A stretch of DNA of 64,000 nucleotides from Lachnospiraceae bacterium MD308 (GTDB lineage Bacteria; Bacillota; Clostridia; Lachnospirales; Lachnospiraceae): NCBI GenBank assembly GCA_010206225.2, contig VIQU02000017.1, positions 88,278-152,277 on the forward strand, given 5' to 3'. The notes below the pieces were generated by a model. The model ran no database searches, was not told the DNA's origin, and saw only the letters and a list, made by a program, of their open reading frames with translations. Shown in pieces: positions 35,029-42,950 of this stretch (position 1 is its first letter; each line of letters begins with the position of its first letter). A program made the position numbers and the translations under genes.

Positions 35029-35445
35029 CTATTTCGAGTAAATATTATCGCTGGACAAATTCAGTTCCTCTTTTATTTTTGTTGTCGATATCCCTTCTGT
35101 TCTGTCAAGATATACCACTTCGCAGATATCCCTGAGATTTTCGAACTTCTCATGTCCTTTCCAGTCACTTCCCATGACTACAGTATCCACATGATAATTG
35201 AGCACATCGTCCCGTTTCTGATCCCACGTATTTTCCGGAATCACCAGATCCACATAACGGATTGCCTCCAGCATCTCTTTTCTGGTCAGGTAGTCATGAT
35301 ATGCTTTTTTCCCTTTGACCGCATTAAATTCCTCTGTAGATATGGCAACAATCAGATAATCTCCGAGTGCCTTTGCCCTCTTTAATAATCGAATATGCCC
35401 GTAGTGAAGTAAATCGTAAGTTCCATATGTCAATATACGTTTCAT
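35029..35445 (-). CDS. tagD: Glycerol-3-phosphate cytidylyltransferase TagD
   Basis: The enzyme has 138 residues and makes CDP-glycerol from CTP and glycerol-3-phosphate. The nucleotidyltransferase signature is in MKRILTYGTYDLLHYGHIRL with HYGH at about 14-17, and ISTTKIKEEL matches the conserved C-terminal RTxGISTT segment (RTEGISTTKI here). RYVDLVIPENTWDQK is also typical of TagD. It lies between two glycerophosphotransferase genes and supplies their donor, which fixes glycerol phosphate as one component of the polymer. Confidence 0.95.
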   Translation of the reverse strand: MKRILTYGTYDLLHYGHIRLLKRAKALGDYLIVAISTEEFNAVKGKKAYHDYLTRKEMLEAIRYVDLVIPENTWDQKRDDVLNYHVDTVVMGSDWKGHEKFENLRDICEVVYLDRTEGISTTKIKEELNLSSDNIYSK

Positions 35446-35454
35446 CTTTTGCTC

Positions 35455-36795
35455 CTAATCTTCAATCAATGCCAGAATTCTTTCTGAAGAATAGCCGTCG
35501 CAGCAGCACATAAATCTGTTTTTAAAATTCACTATTTCCTGCTTATCAAAACGTTCGTCAATATGTTTGATATAATCAACCATCTCCTCATTTGTTTTGA
35601 ACATCGGTCCGGGCGTTATCTCGTCAAAATCATAATACAAACCTCTTTCATCAATATATTCTTCTATATCATACGTGAAGAATATGATCGGCCGTTCAAA
35701 CAAAGAATACTCAAACACAACTGACGAGTAATCAGAAATACAAATATCGGCAACAGTCATAAGTTCGTTAATATTCATATTTCCTTCTCTGGTCATATCA
35801 AACGCAAAAACATTTCTATATTCTTCCGGTATCGGCGGCAGTTCTCTCACTGACTGGTGATGCTTAAAGATAAGTATATAGTCGTCGTCCAGATTCTCAG
35901 CAAACAGCTTTACATCTAACACATCCGGCGAAACGCAGTTTGCCACTTCCCCGCGGAATGTAGGAGCATACAGGATCACCTTTTTATCTTTTGCCTGCGG
36001 AATTGCCTCATATAATTTTGTATAACAATTCTTCACAAACTCTGGCATAAAAAATTCATCTGTCCGGCTGATCCCTGTCGGCACGATAATTCCTGAATCT
36101 TTATCTATACCCATAGATTCCTCAAATATCCATGAAAGCTCCGGACTTGCAACCGTTACATAAGAGTAATTCGTATTCAGCGGATATTCCTTATGGCCTT
36201 CCGCTGTTTTCCCAAACTTTTTGTCCGCCGTACTCAGGCCAACCTTTTTAAACACACCGCAGCCGTGCCACAATTGGATATAGGTCGTCTCAGGCCGAAG
36301 TTTCAGATATCCCATCAAGTCATTGGCAGTACAGATGAACACCGCTTTTGCCGTAGCCGCCTCCCGGATATACTCTTTTGCATTTTTGTAATACTGTTCA
36401 TCCGATACTACCCGCACTTGCAATATGAACGTCTTTACCTCATAATCCGTATTTTCTTTTATATAATTGCGCATATACTTAAGGCTCAGGGATAATTTGG
36501 CGCCGCGCTCCATAAATACTACTTTATGTTCAACAGGCTTTTTAGACTCTTCCGCATAGATTTTAGGAAATACTTCTTTGATAAACAAACTTTTCAGTTC
36601 TCCGGCATATGCTGCTTCCCTGTCTTCTTCCGAATATTTTTTCTGCATGCGCTGCTGAAGCAGATTCATAATCCGCTCATTTTCCAATCTTGACATTTCC
36701 TCTTTTAACCTGACCGCCTTACGTTTCTCATATATCTGGTAGGTTCCGTAAACTCCATGAGTCGTCAGATTATGGGCAATAGCTTTGATATCCAT
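35455..36795 (-). CDS. CDP-glycerol glycerophosphotransferase family protein (446 aa)
   Basis: The protein starts MDIKAIAHNL at 36795, behind ATAAGGAGG. A helical, charged N-terminal segment (about 15-80) may lie along the membrane. The glycerophosphotransferase domain shows His177 in YIQLWHGCGVFK, VPTGISRTDEFF and ISDYSSVVFEYSLFERP. It is in the size range of TagF/TarF-type transferases. It directly follows tagH and precedes tagD. Confidence 0.88.
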   Translation of the reverse strand: MDIKAIAHNLTTHGVYGTYQIYEKRKAVRLKEEMSRLENERIMNLLQQRMQKKYSEEDREAAYAGELKSLFIKEVFPKIYAEESKKPVEHKVVFMERGAKLSLSLKYMRNYIKENTDYEVKTFILQVRVVSDEQYYKNAKEYIREAATAKAVFICTANDLMGYLKLRPETTYIQLWHGCGVFKKVGLSTADKKFGKTAEGHKEYPLNTNYSYVTVASPELSWIFEESMGIDKDSGIIVPTGISRTDEFFMPEFVKNCYTKLYEAIPQAKDKKVILYAPTFRGEVANCVSPDVLDVKLFAENLDDDYILIFKHHQSVRELPPIPEEYRNVFAFDMTREGNMNINELMTVADICISDYSSVVFEYSLFERPIIFFTYDIEEYIDERGLYYDFDEITPGPMFKTNEEMVDYIKHIDERFDKQEIVNFKNRFMCCCDGYSSERILALIED

Positions 36796-36811
36796 GTTAT
36801 CCTCCTTATGT

Positions 36812-37630
36812 TTAACCAAAAATCCTGTCTATCAGACTTACTTTTTTATTCTTAATAATTCTTTCTTTGAATTTTTCATCCCGCTCCTTTTTCTTTTCGG
36901 CCTTCGACAAAGAATTATAACTTTCAACATAGTCCGCATAATGATCGCATACCGCCTCAATATCACCGTACTCTTTCAGCATTCCGCCTTCTAGCCACAT
37001 TGCGGAATCACAGAACGAACGTACCTGCGGCAGAGAATGTGAAATAAAGATAATTGTTTTTCCTTCGTTTTTTAATTCCTCCATCTTATCCAGACATTTC
37101 TGCGCAAACCCTTTATCACCGACAGATAATGCCTCATCGATAATTAATATCTCCGGATTCAGACACAAATTAATGGAAAATCCCAGCCTTGATTTCATAC
37201 CGCTGGAATATTTTTTTACAGGCTGATACAAGAAATCTCCAATCTCAGCAAACTCAATCACCCCGTCTACGATTTCCTGCACATGTTTTTGATTTAATCC
37301 AAGAAGCGCTCCTTTTAATTCTATATTTTCCAGACCAGTCAACTGACTATTAAGCCCTGTATTGATCGCAACCAGCGCCTGTTCGCCGTTCACCTCGATC
37401 TCTCCCTCATTGGGCGACGCGATCCCTGACAATACAAGAGCCATCGTTGACTTTCCGGAACCATTTGTACCTAATATGCCGACTACCTGTCCCTTTTTTA
37501 CCGTAAATGAAATATCTTTTAATGCATAAAAGTATTGCGTCTTTTCTTCTTTCTGTACTTGTTTATCTTTTCTCTTTAATTTATATATTTTTGATACATT
37601 TCTGAATTCGATCGCTATATCTGATTCCAT
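36812..37630 (-). CDS. tagH: Teichoic acid ABC exporter, ATP-binding protein TagH
   Basis: The protein has 272 residues. Walker A is ILGTNGSGKSTMAL, the signature is KYSSGMKSRLGFS and Walker B is EILIIDEALSVGDKGFAQ, the combination seen in TagH/RfbE/KpsT-type polysaccharide exporters. With TagG it moves the finished lipid-linked polymer across the membrane. A basic tail (SKAEKKKERDEKFKERII) follows the ATPase core; the extracellular SH3-like part of Bacillus TagH is absent. Its start lies behind AGAGGAG, 15 bases after tagG. Confidence 0.92.
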   Translation of the reverse strand: MESDIAIEFRNVSKIYKLKRKDKQVQKEEKTQYFYALKDISFTVKKGQVVGILGTNGSGKSTMALVLSGIASPNEGEIEVNGEQALVAINTGLNSQLTGLENIELKGALLGLNQKHVQEIVDGVIEFAEIGDFLYQPVKKYSSGMKSRLGFSINLCLNPEILIIDEALSVGDKGFAQKCLDKMEELKNEGKTIIFISHSLPQVRSFCDSAMWLEGGMLKEYGDIEAVCDHYADYVESYNSLSKAEKKKERDEKFKERIIKNKKVSLIDRIFG

Positions 37631-37645
37631 GCTGACACTCCTCTG

Positions 37646-38452
37646 TTAGATCATATCAATAAAACGTGTTTTAAACTTATACATCATATAACTCCCTACG
37701 AAAAAAAGCACAAGAGTAATAGCCCAAAAACATGCCATTGACCAACTATATTCCATAAATCCTCTGTGATAGAAAAAGCAGTCCCGATACCCCTGAACAA
37801 TGTAATAAATAGGATTGCACATAATGATCCTCGCAACTCTCCCATGGCCTATCCGTTCTATATCCCACAAGATAGGAGTCAGATAAAGAAGAAGCCGCAT
37901 ACAGGCCAATATCAGCTTACGCGTATCTCTTGCAAGCATATTAAGTACGGAGGTCGTCAATGACAGAGAAACCGCGAACACGATTGTGCAAAGCAGATAA
38001 TACAAAAGCCCCAGCCAATAGATATCCGGAAAATACCCCTGCGTAGCAAATATCACAACTACAATAGCAAACAAACAAAGATGATCAAACAGTTTCTCTA
38101 ACACAATCGTCATCGGCAATATACTGACCGGGAATTTCATTTTCGTTATTACACTTATTTTTTTAAAGACCGCATTACATCCGTCTGTAATACACGGGCT
38201 GATAAAAAACCATACTACCATCCCTCCCAGCATCCAGATCAAATACGGTATGCCGTCCACATCCTTTCGGTTAAACACATATCCAAAAACAAACCAATAT
38301 GTCATAACCTGAATGATAGGATTGGCAAAGTTCCAGAACACACCCAGCTTACTGTCTCTCATATCCGCCAGCAGCTCATATTTCGCTATCGAATAAATTC
38401 TATACATATTTTGAATATTCTCTTTCAAAACATATCCGGCACTTACAAACAC
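37646..38452 (-). CDS. tagG: Teichoic acid ABC exporter, permease TagG
   Basis: The protein has 268 residues with six predicted membrane helices; ADMRDSKLGVFWNFANPIIQ in the N-terminal part and NPIYYIVQGYRDCFFYHRGF near the end are hallmarks of ABC-2 polysaccharide export permeases. The start is a GTG at 38452 with TAGGAGG eight bases upstream; the first internal ATG (38407) has no ribosome-binding site. It pairs with TagH directly downstream. Confidence 0.92.
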   Translation of the reverse strand: MFVSAGYVLKENIQNMYRIYSIAKYELLADMRDSKLGVFWNFANPIIQVMTYWFVFGYVFNRKDVDGIPYLIWMLGGMVVWFFISPCITDGCNAVFKKISVITKMKFPVSILPMTIVLEKLFDHLCLFAIVVVIFATQGYFPDIYWLGLLYYLLCTIVFAVSLSLTTSVLNMLARDTRKLILACMRLLLYLTPILWDIERIGHGRVARIIMCNPIYYIVQGYRDCFFYHRGFMEYSWSMACFWAITLVLFFVGSYMMYKFKTRFIDMI

Positions 38453-38476
38453 AGTCTAACCTCCTACATTCAACAA

Positions 38477-39238
38477 CTATTTTCTCAATCCTGTCGGTAC
38501 TTCTCTTGTGCCGAACCCGAATATCTGCTCTGTCTCTCTATACTGTATCATAGCGCGAAAGGTATATAGATCCTCCGGCGTTGTAACTTTGATGTTTCCT
38601 CTCGGTCCTTCCACAAGCGTTACATTCTTTCCAAGCTTTTTCATCATAGAGCAAGTGTCCACGACCCCCTCATATCCCGGATTATCCTTCCGCATGAGAG
38701 CATGGGCCTCCAGCACGTCGCCGAGTTTAAAACATTGCGGCGCCTGCGCCGTATAAAAGTCCGCCCTCGGCGGTATCTCATCAATACTCTGCCCGTCATG
38801 GCAGATCACCGGAGTCTCGTAAAGCGGCGTACACGTGATAGCCGTCCCATTTTCTCTCACACATGCCAGATCTTCATCAATCAATTCTTTTGTAATGCAT
38901 GGACGTACACCGTCATGGATCAGCACAACCGCATCCGGCGTGTTATGCTCCCTTGCCGCCTGAAGGGCATTGTAGATGGAGTCCATTCCAGTCATGCCTC
39001 CCGGCACAATCTTCACTACTTTAGAAATCATATGGCGCTGCACCAGCTTCTGAAGCTTTCGGATATAATCTTCTTTACATGATACATAGATTTCATCAAT
39101 ATCCGGGTGTTCCTCAAAAATATCCAGCGTATGAATGATGATCGGCTTTCCATTTACTTCTATAAACTGTTTCGGAAGACCGGAACCCATTCTCGCCCCT
39201 ACTCCTCCCGCAAAAATAATCGCAATGTTTTTATTCAT
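38477..39238 (-). CDS. IspD/TarI-like cytidylyltransferase
   Basis: The protein has 253 residues. The CTP-binding loop is IIFAGGVGARMGSGLPKQF (8-26, Lys23), with VLIHDGVRPCITKELI and DFYTAQAPQCFKLG following, all IspD/TarI signatures. IspD makes CDP-methylerythritol for isoprenoids; TarI makes CDP-ribitol for teichoic acid. Being in a teichoic operon and overlapping the SDR gene by eight bases argues for a CDP-polyol role, but no TarJ-type ribulose-5-phosphate reductase is adjacent. It could also be the cell's housekeeping IspD. The product is left open. Confidence 0.85.
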   Translation of the reverse strand: MNKNIAIIFAGGVGARMGSGLPKQFIEVNGKPIIIHTLDIFEEHPDIDEIYVSCKEDYIRKLQKLVQRHMISKVVKIVPGGMTGMDSIYNALQAAREHNTPDAVVLIHDGVRPCITKELIDEDLACVRENGTAITCTPLYETPVICHDGQSIDEIPPRADFYTAQAPQCFKLGDVLEAHALMRKDNPGYEGVVDTCSMMKKLGKNVTLVEGPRGNIKVTTPEDLYTFRAMIQYRETEQIFGFGTREVPTGLRK

Positions 39239-40283
39239 GATCCGTCTCTCCTTCGATCTCCAGATATTCCAGTGTCCTCTTAAAGCCTTCTTTTACGGAA
39301 TATTTCGGACTCCATCCAATCTTGCGAAGCTTTCTGCTGCTTAAGATCCCCAATGTATAAGGAGCAGTTCCTTTCGTGCCGCCCTCAGGGATATCAAATA
39401 CAAGCTTCAGCCCTCTCTCCGGATAGATATCCACCATAATCTCTGCCAGTTCACGGATTGATACCTTACCTTCCTCATTGCCAATATTGTATACCATATC
39501 CTCAGAGTCCAGCAGTATCCGATACAAACCTGCCACCGCATCTCCAATATAAGTATAACTCCTTACTGCTGTTCCCTCACTCTTTAACACAATATCTTCG
39601 TTATGAAATACGTTTTTAAGAAAATCCGCCTGCACGCGCCCGTCATAGATAGACATTCCCGGGCCATAGGTGTGGGCAAGCCGGGCAAGCTTTACATTCA
39701 GTCCATATTCGTCATGATAGCAGACACACATAGTCTCCGCCGCCTTTTTTCCCTCAGAATAGCAGGAACGCGGATTAAGCTGATCTACAAATCCGTAAGT
39801 ATCTTCGTAGAAAAATTCCTGCCCTTCATTCGGCTGTCCATATACTTCTCTGGAAGAAATAAAAAGATACCCTTCCGCCTTCTTTTCCTTTGCCAGTCTC
39901 AAAGTGTTAAAGGTTCCCAGCGTATTCGCCGCTATCGTCTCCACCGGTTGATTCTGCATGATCAGCGGGCTCGCAGGACTCGCGGCATGGATCACATAGT
40001 GTACATCCCCCGAAACCTCCAGTCTCTCTGTCACATCATGAACGATGATCTCTACATCCTCCCGCTCTCTTACCTCTTTCGGCAGCTTTTTTGCATTTCT
40101 TAACATAGCGATTACCCGAATATTATAATCATACCTTTCATTCAGCAGCGTCAAAACCTGCAGCATATAGATACCGATCATACCGCTTGCGCCTGTAATC
40201 AGCACTGTCCGTCCTTTTAATTTCTCCCACGGAATGTTTTCTCCTATAATCGCTTCCAAATCTTCTTTCAATACTTTATTCAT
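39231..40283 (-). CDS. NAD-dependent epimerase/dehydratase (extended SDR)
   Basis: The protein has 350 residues starting at 40283 behind GGAGGAG. The cofactor loop is VLITGASGMIGIYML (GxxGxxG) and the catalytic pair is Tyr/Lys in RSCYSEGKKAAE, with HAASPASPL and SYTYIGDAVAGLYRIL as in UDP-sugar decarboxylase and dTDP-glucose dehydratase relatives. It acts on a nucleotide-linked sugar or polyol. Overlap with the IspD-like gene suggests the two work on one substrate, possibly a CDP-linked compound (inference). Preceded by the TagB-like gene. Confidence 0.85.
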   Translation of the reverse strand: MNKVLKEDLEAIIGENIPWEKLKGRTVLITGASGMIGIYMLQVLTLLNERYDYNIRVIAMLRNAKKLPKEVREREDVEIIVHDVTERLEVSGDVHYVIHAASPASPLIMQNQPVETIAANTLGTFNTLRLAKEKKAEGYLFISSREVYGQPNEGQEFFYEDTYGFVDQLNPRSCYSEGKKAAETMCVCYHDEYGLNVKLARLAHTYGPGMSIYDGRVQADFLKNVFHNEDIVLKSEGTAVRSYTYIGDAVAGLYRILLDSEDMVYNIGNEEGKVSIRELAEIMVDIYPERGLKLVFDIPEGGTKGTAPYTLGILSSRKLRKIGWSPKYSVKEGFKRTLEYLEIEGETDHE

Positions 40284-40300
40284 GATTCTCCTCCACATAT

Positions 40301-41446
40301 TTATTCATTGATCAATGTAAATACAAAATCTACAATATCCTTTGTCGCGTGTCCGACCGGATTTACATATTTATCTGCAAACCTCTTTAGCGCATCCATA
40401 TCATACTCTTTTGTCTCAATCGCTGCGATAATTTCTTTTGCATCGTCTGAAACAGGTCCTGGAACTTCCTGTTCATAATCTAACGCCAGCCCGCGTCCGT
40501 CCGCGTACAGTTCCATGTCAAAATTATAAAAATATAAAGGTATGCGGCGGACTGCTGCTTCATATACGATACAAGAATAATCACTGATCACATAATCCGC
40601 TGCGAATAACATCTCGAAGCTCGAAAATTCATCGGCTCCAACAGCAGGCTCCTCCACCGATGCCTGCGACAATGGATGAAGCTTTACAACAAAATTATAA
40701 TTTCCATGATCAACTGCATCCGTAAGCTCCTTCAAAGCCTTCTGAAACTCTTCTTCCTCCTTTCTGAAGGTGGGGCAATATAAAATGAGAGGCTTTTCTT
40801 TAAACTTTGGATACTCCCTGTAAATCCTCTCTCTGACCTTCTTCCCATATTTATCACTGTTTAGCAAATCCAATCTCGGCAAAGGCATCGTCAGGATCTT
40901 TTCTGCATCGCAATTGAATCCTTTGGCTAAATGATCCTTATAGCTCTCTGCGCTGGCAAATATATAATCATAATTCCTGTGCATCTTCATGGCATAAGCA
41001 AGTTCACTTTTGCTTCCTTCTTTCGTGTCAAGCGCCGTGTATCCGAACTTCTTCATCGTCCCCATAGAATGCCACATCTGTATGACTTTTAACTCCTTTT
41101 TATGCTTCAGAAGACTGATTACGATGCAGTAGCTGTCCAGTATCGCCACTTTTGAGGTAGCAATATGAAACATCTGAGTAAGCATATGAAAACCGTACTT
41201 CACTTTATCTGAGAGCGATGCGTGAACCCCTCCATCTAAAGTATGGCATAAAAAGACAACCTTCACTCTTTTATCCCGCAAGTTTATTCCCTTTTTTATC
41301 ATCCGAAACTCATCGGAAGGCACATTGCTCTGCCTGCTTAACATTGTAACCTTATTTCTCACAGGCAGCAATTTAAAAATCGCATATATAACATTCAGGC
41401 ACTTTGTTCCTGTTTTTATTATACCAAGCTTAATTTTTGTTATCAT
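40301..41446 (-). CDS. TagB-like CDP-glycerol glycerophosphotransferase (381 aa)
   Basis: The protein has 381 residues, the size of TagB primases that add the first glycerol phosphate to a lipid-linked sugar. It has a membrane-associating hydrophobic/basic N-terminus (about 1-30), His126 in VIQMWHSMGTMKK, LPRLDLLN and ISDYSCIVYEAAVRRIP. The start at 41446 has GGGAAG and AAGAAG upstream and overlaps the end of the sugar transferase gene by 17 bases; longer starts would overlap more. As the gene right behind the initiating sugar transferase, a priming role is likely (inference). Confidence 0.87.
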   Translation of the reverse strand: MITKIKLGIIKTGTKCLNVIYAIFKLLPVRNKVTMLSRQSNVPSDEFRMIKKGINLRDKRVKVVFLCHTLDGGVHASLSDKVKYGFHMLTQMFHIATSKVAILDSYCIVISLLKHKKELKVIQMWHSMGTMKKFGYTALDTKEGSKSELAYAMKMHRNYDYIFASAESYKDHLAKGFNCDAEKILTMPLPRLDLLNSDKYGKKVRERIYREYPKFKEKPLILYCPTFRKEEEEFQKALKELTDAVDHGNYNFVVKLHPLSQASVEEPAVGADEFSSFEMLFAADYVISDYSCIVYEAAVRRIPLYFYNFDMELYADGRGLALDYEQEVPGPVSDDAKEIIAAIETKEYDMDALKRFADKYVNPVGHATKDIVDFVFTLINE

Positions 41447-42830
41447 TCTTCTTTTCTTCCCACTTTTCAAATTTGTACGGACAATGCCGATTCTTTCTGT
41501 CAAAAGCCTCTGTGCTGTCTTTTTTTAACAGAACGATCACCGTCTGGAATATAATCTGGATATCCTTAAGGATACTGAACTGCTCTATATACATCATGTC
41601 CATAACCAGCTTGTCCTTCGGAGTTGTATTATACTTCCCTGTAATCTGCGCATAACCCGTAAGCCCCGCCTTTACGCGGAGCCTGTACTTAAACTCCGGA
41701 AGCTCTTCTGTGTATTCCTCCACATTCTTAAGCATCTCCGGGCGCGGTCCTACAAAGGTCATATCCCCTTTCAATACATTCATAAGCTGCGGCAGCTCAT
41801 CAATTCTTGTACGCCTCAGGAATTTTCCCGTCTTCGTAATCCGGTCGTCATCTTTTGTCGCAGAACGGTTGTCATTGTTCGGCTTCATTGTACGAAGCTT
41901 ATATACCTCAAACTGTTTGCCATGAATGGTTGCCCTCTTCTGCTTAAAAAGAACCGGGCCGCCGTCCTCAAGCTTGACTGCCGCCATTGCACACAGCCAG
42001 AACGGCGCGGATAAAATACCAAGCACTAAAGAAAAACTGATATCCATCATTCTTTTTATGATACGCTGTTCCATCGTCAATGACTTTACATTGCGGTTAA
42101 ACAGATAAACATCATCCAGAACATATTGCTTCGCGCCTAATTCCATGATATCTTCAACCTCTGGGTTGAAATAAACATTTACTTTATAGCGGTAGCACCA
42201 GCGCATAATATCCGTCCGCGCCTCCACGGGCACATCATAGACAAATACTGTCTGCGTTGTCTTGATGTGTTTTTTTATCTGATCACTGCGATAATCCAAA
42301 ACTGTCGAAACCCGATACTGCTTTTTAAACCGCTGCATGGCAAATACAATTTCATCCAGACTTTTTTGCGAAGACGTGATCACACAACATTTCTCCGGCT
42401 CATGGATCAGAAAAAACAGCCAGTTTCCAAAATACACAAAAAATATGATAATCCCTATCTGAACAAGAAATGCGATACCAAGAAGTCCTACGCTTAAAAA
42501 TCGAAAACCATAAATATTGGGACGATTCGTTCTCATGATCATCAATTGAACATATGTGATGATATCTGTACACGCTACTGCCAATGCAAGCGAATAGATG
42601 ATCGGCTTGCTTTTCCTTCGTCCCACGTCGTACCTTCCATAAACCGACAGGAACAAAAGTCCCACGACAACAAATGTGGACACGGTAATACCCAGCGTTC
42701 TTGATAATCTGGTAAGACCAATGCTGTCTTTTCCCATCACATGAAGGAAAGCGTACATTAATAATATATAAAAAACAAATTTAATCGACAGCCACATGGT
42801 TGTCTCAAACTTATGCAGATGTTTTTTCAT
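41430..42830 (-). CDS. Polyprenyl-phosphate hexose-1-phosphate transferase (WbaP/EpsL-like initiating sugar transferase)
   Basis: The protein has 466 residues. The N-terminal half has about four to five membrane helices and a CoA-binding-like domain (VLDYRSDQIKKHIKTTQTVF region). The C-terminal bacterial sugar transferase domain (about 265-460) carries KRMMDISFSL, FKQKRATIHGKQFEVYKLRT, RTRIDELPQLMNVLKGDM and FVGPRPEM, the conserved basic and acidic motifs. It loads a sugar-1-phosphate onto undecaprenyl phosphate and thus starts polymer assembly. This is a different enzyme class from TagO, the usual teichoic-acid starter. Start at 42830 behind TGGAGG; first gene of the teichoic operon. Confidence 0.92.
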   Translation of the reverse strand: MKKHLHKFETTMWLSIKFVFYILLMYAFLHVMGKDSIGLTRLSRTLGITVSTFVVVGLLFLSVYGRYDVGRRKSKPIIYSLALAVACTDIITYVQLMIMRTNRPNIYGFRFLSVGLLGIAFLVQIGIIIFFVYFGNWLFFLIHEPEKCCVITSSQKSLDEIVFAMQRFKKQYRVSTVLDYRSDQIKKHIKTTQTVFVYDVPVEARTDIMRWCYRYKVNVYFNPEVEDIMELGAKQYVLDDVYLFNRNVKSLTMEQRIIKRMMDISFSLVLGILSAPFWLCAMAAVKLEDGGPVLFKQKRATIHGKQFEVYKLRTMKPNNDNRSATKDDDRITKTGKFLRRTRIDELPQLMNVLKGDMTFVGPRPEMLKNVEEYTEELPEFKYRLRVKAGLTGYAQITGKYNTTPKDKLVMDMMYIEQFSILKDIQIIFQTVIVLLKKDSTEAFDRKNRHCPYKFEKWEEKKNDNKN

Positions 42831-42868
42831 GATTCCTCCAAGATGCACTTGTAGTTATAGCTTACAAC

Positions 42869-42897
42869 ATTATAAACGAATATCCCTCTTATTTCAA
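42869..42897 (-). promoter_or_regulatory. Promoter of the teichoic-acid operon, embedded in a long dyad
   Basis: On the minus strand TTGAAA (42892-42897), 17 bases, TATAAT (42869-42874). The predicted start is about 30 bases before the sugar-transferase ATG. The -35 lies in the loop and the spacer in one arm of the perfect inverted repeat at 42876-42917. Confidence 0.75.
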
Positions 42898-42917
42898 GCA
42901 ATAAGAGGGATATTCGT
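42876..42917. promoter_or_regulatory. 18-bp perfect inverted repeat overlapping the operon promoter (operator or terminator)
   Basis: ACGAATATCCCTCTTATT (42876-42893) is repeated inverted as AATAAGAGGGATATTCGT (42900-42917) with a six-base loop. It lies between the stop of the helveticin-like gene and the -10 of the next operon. No proper T-run follows on either strand, so an operator or attenuator role is as likely as termination. Confidence 0.6.
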
Positions 42918-42950
42918 CTATAATTCGTATAAATTCCGCACAGATAATCC

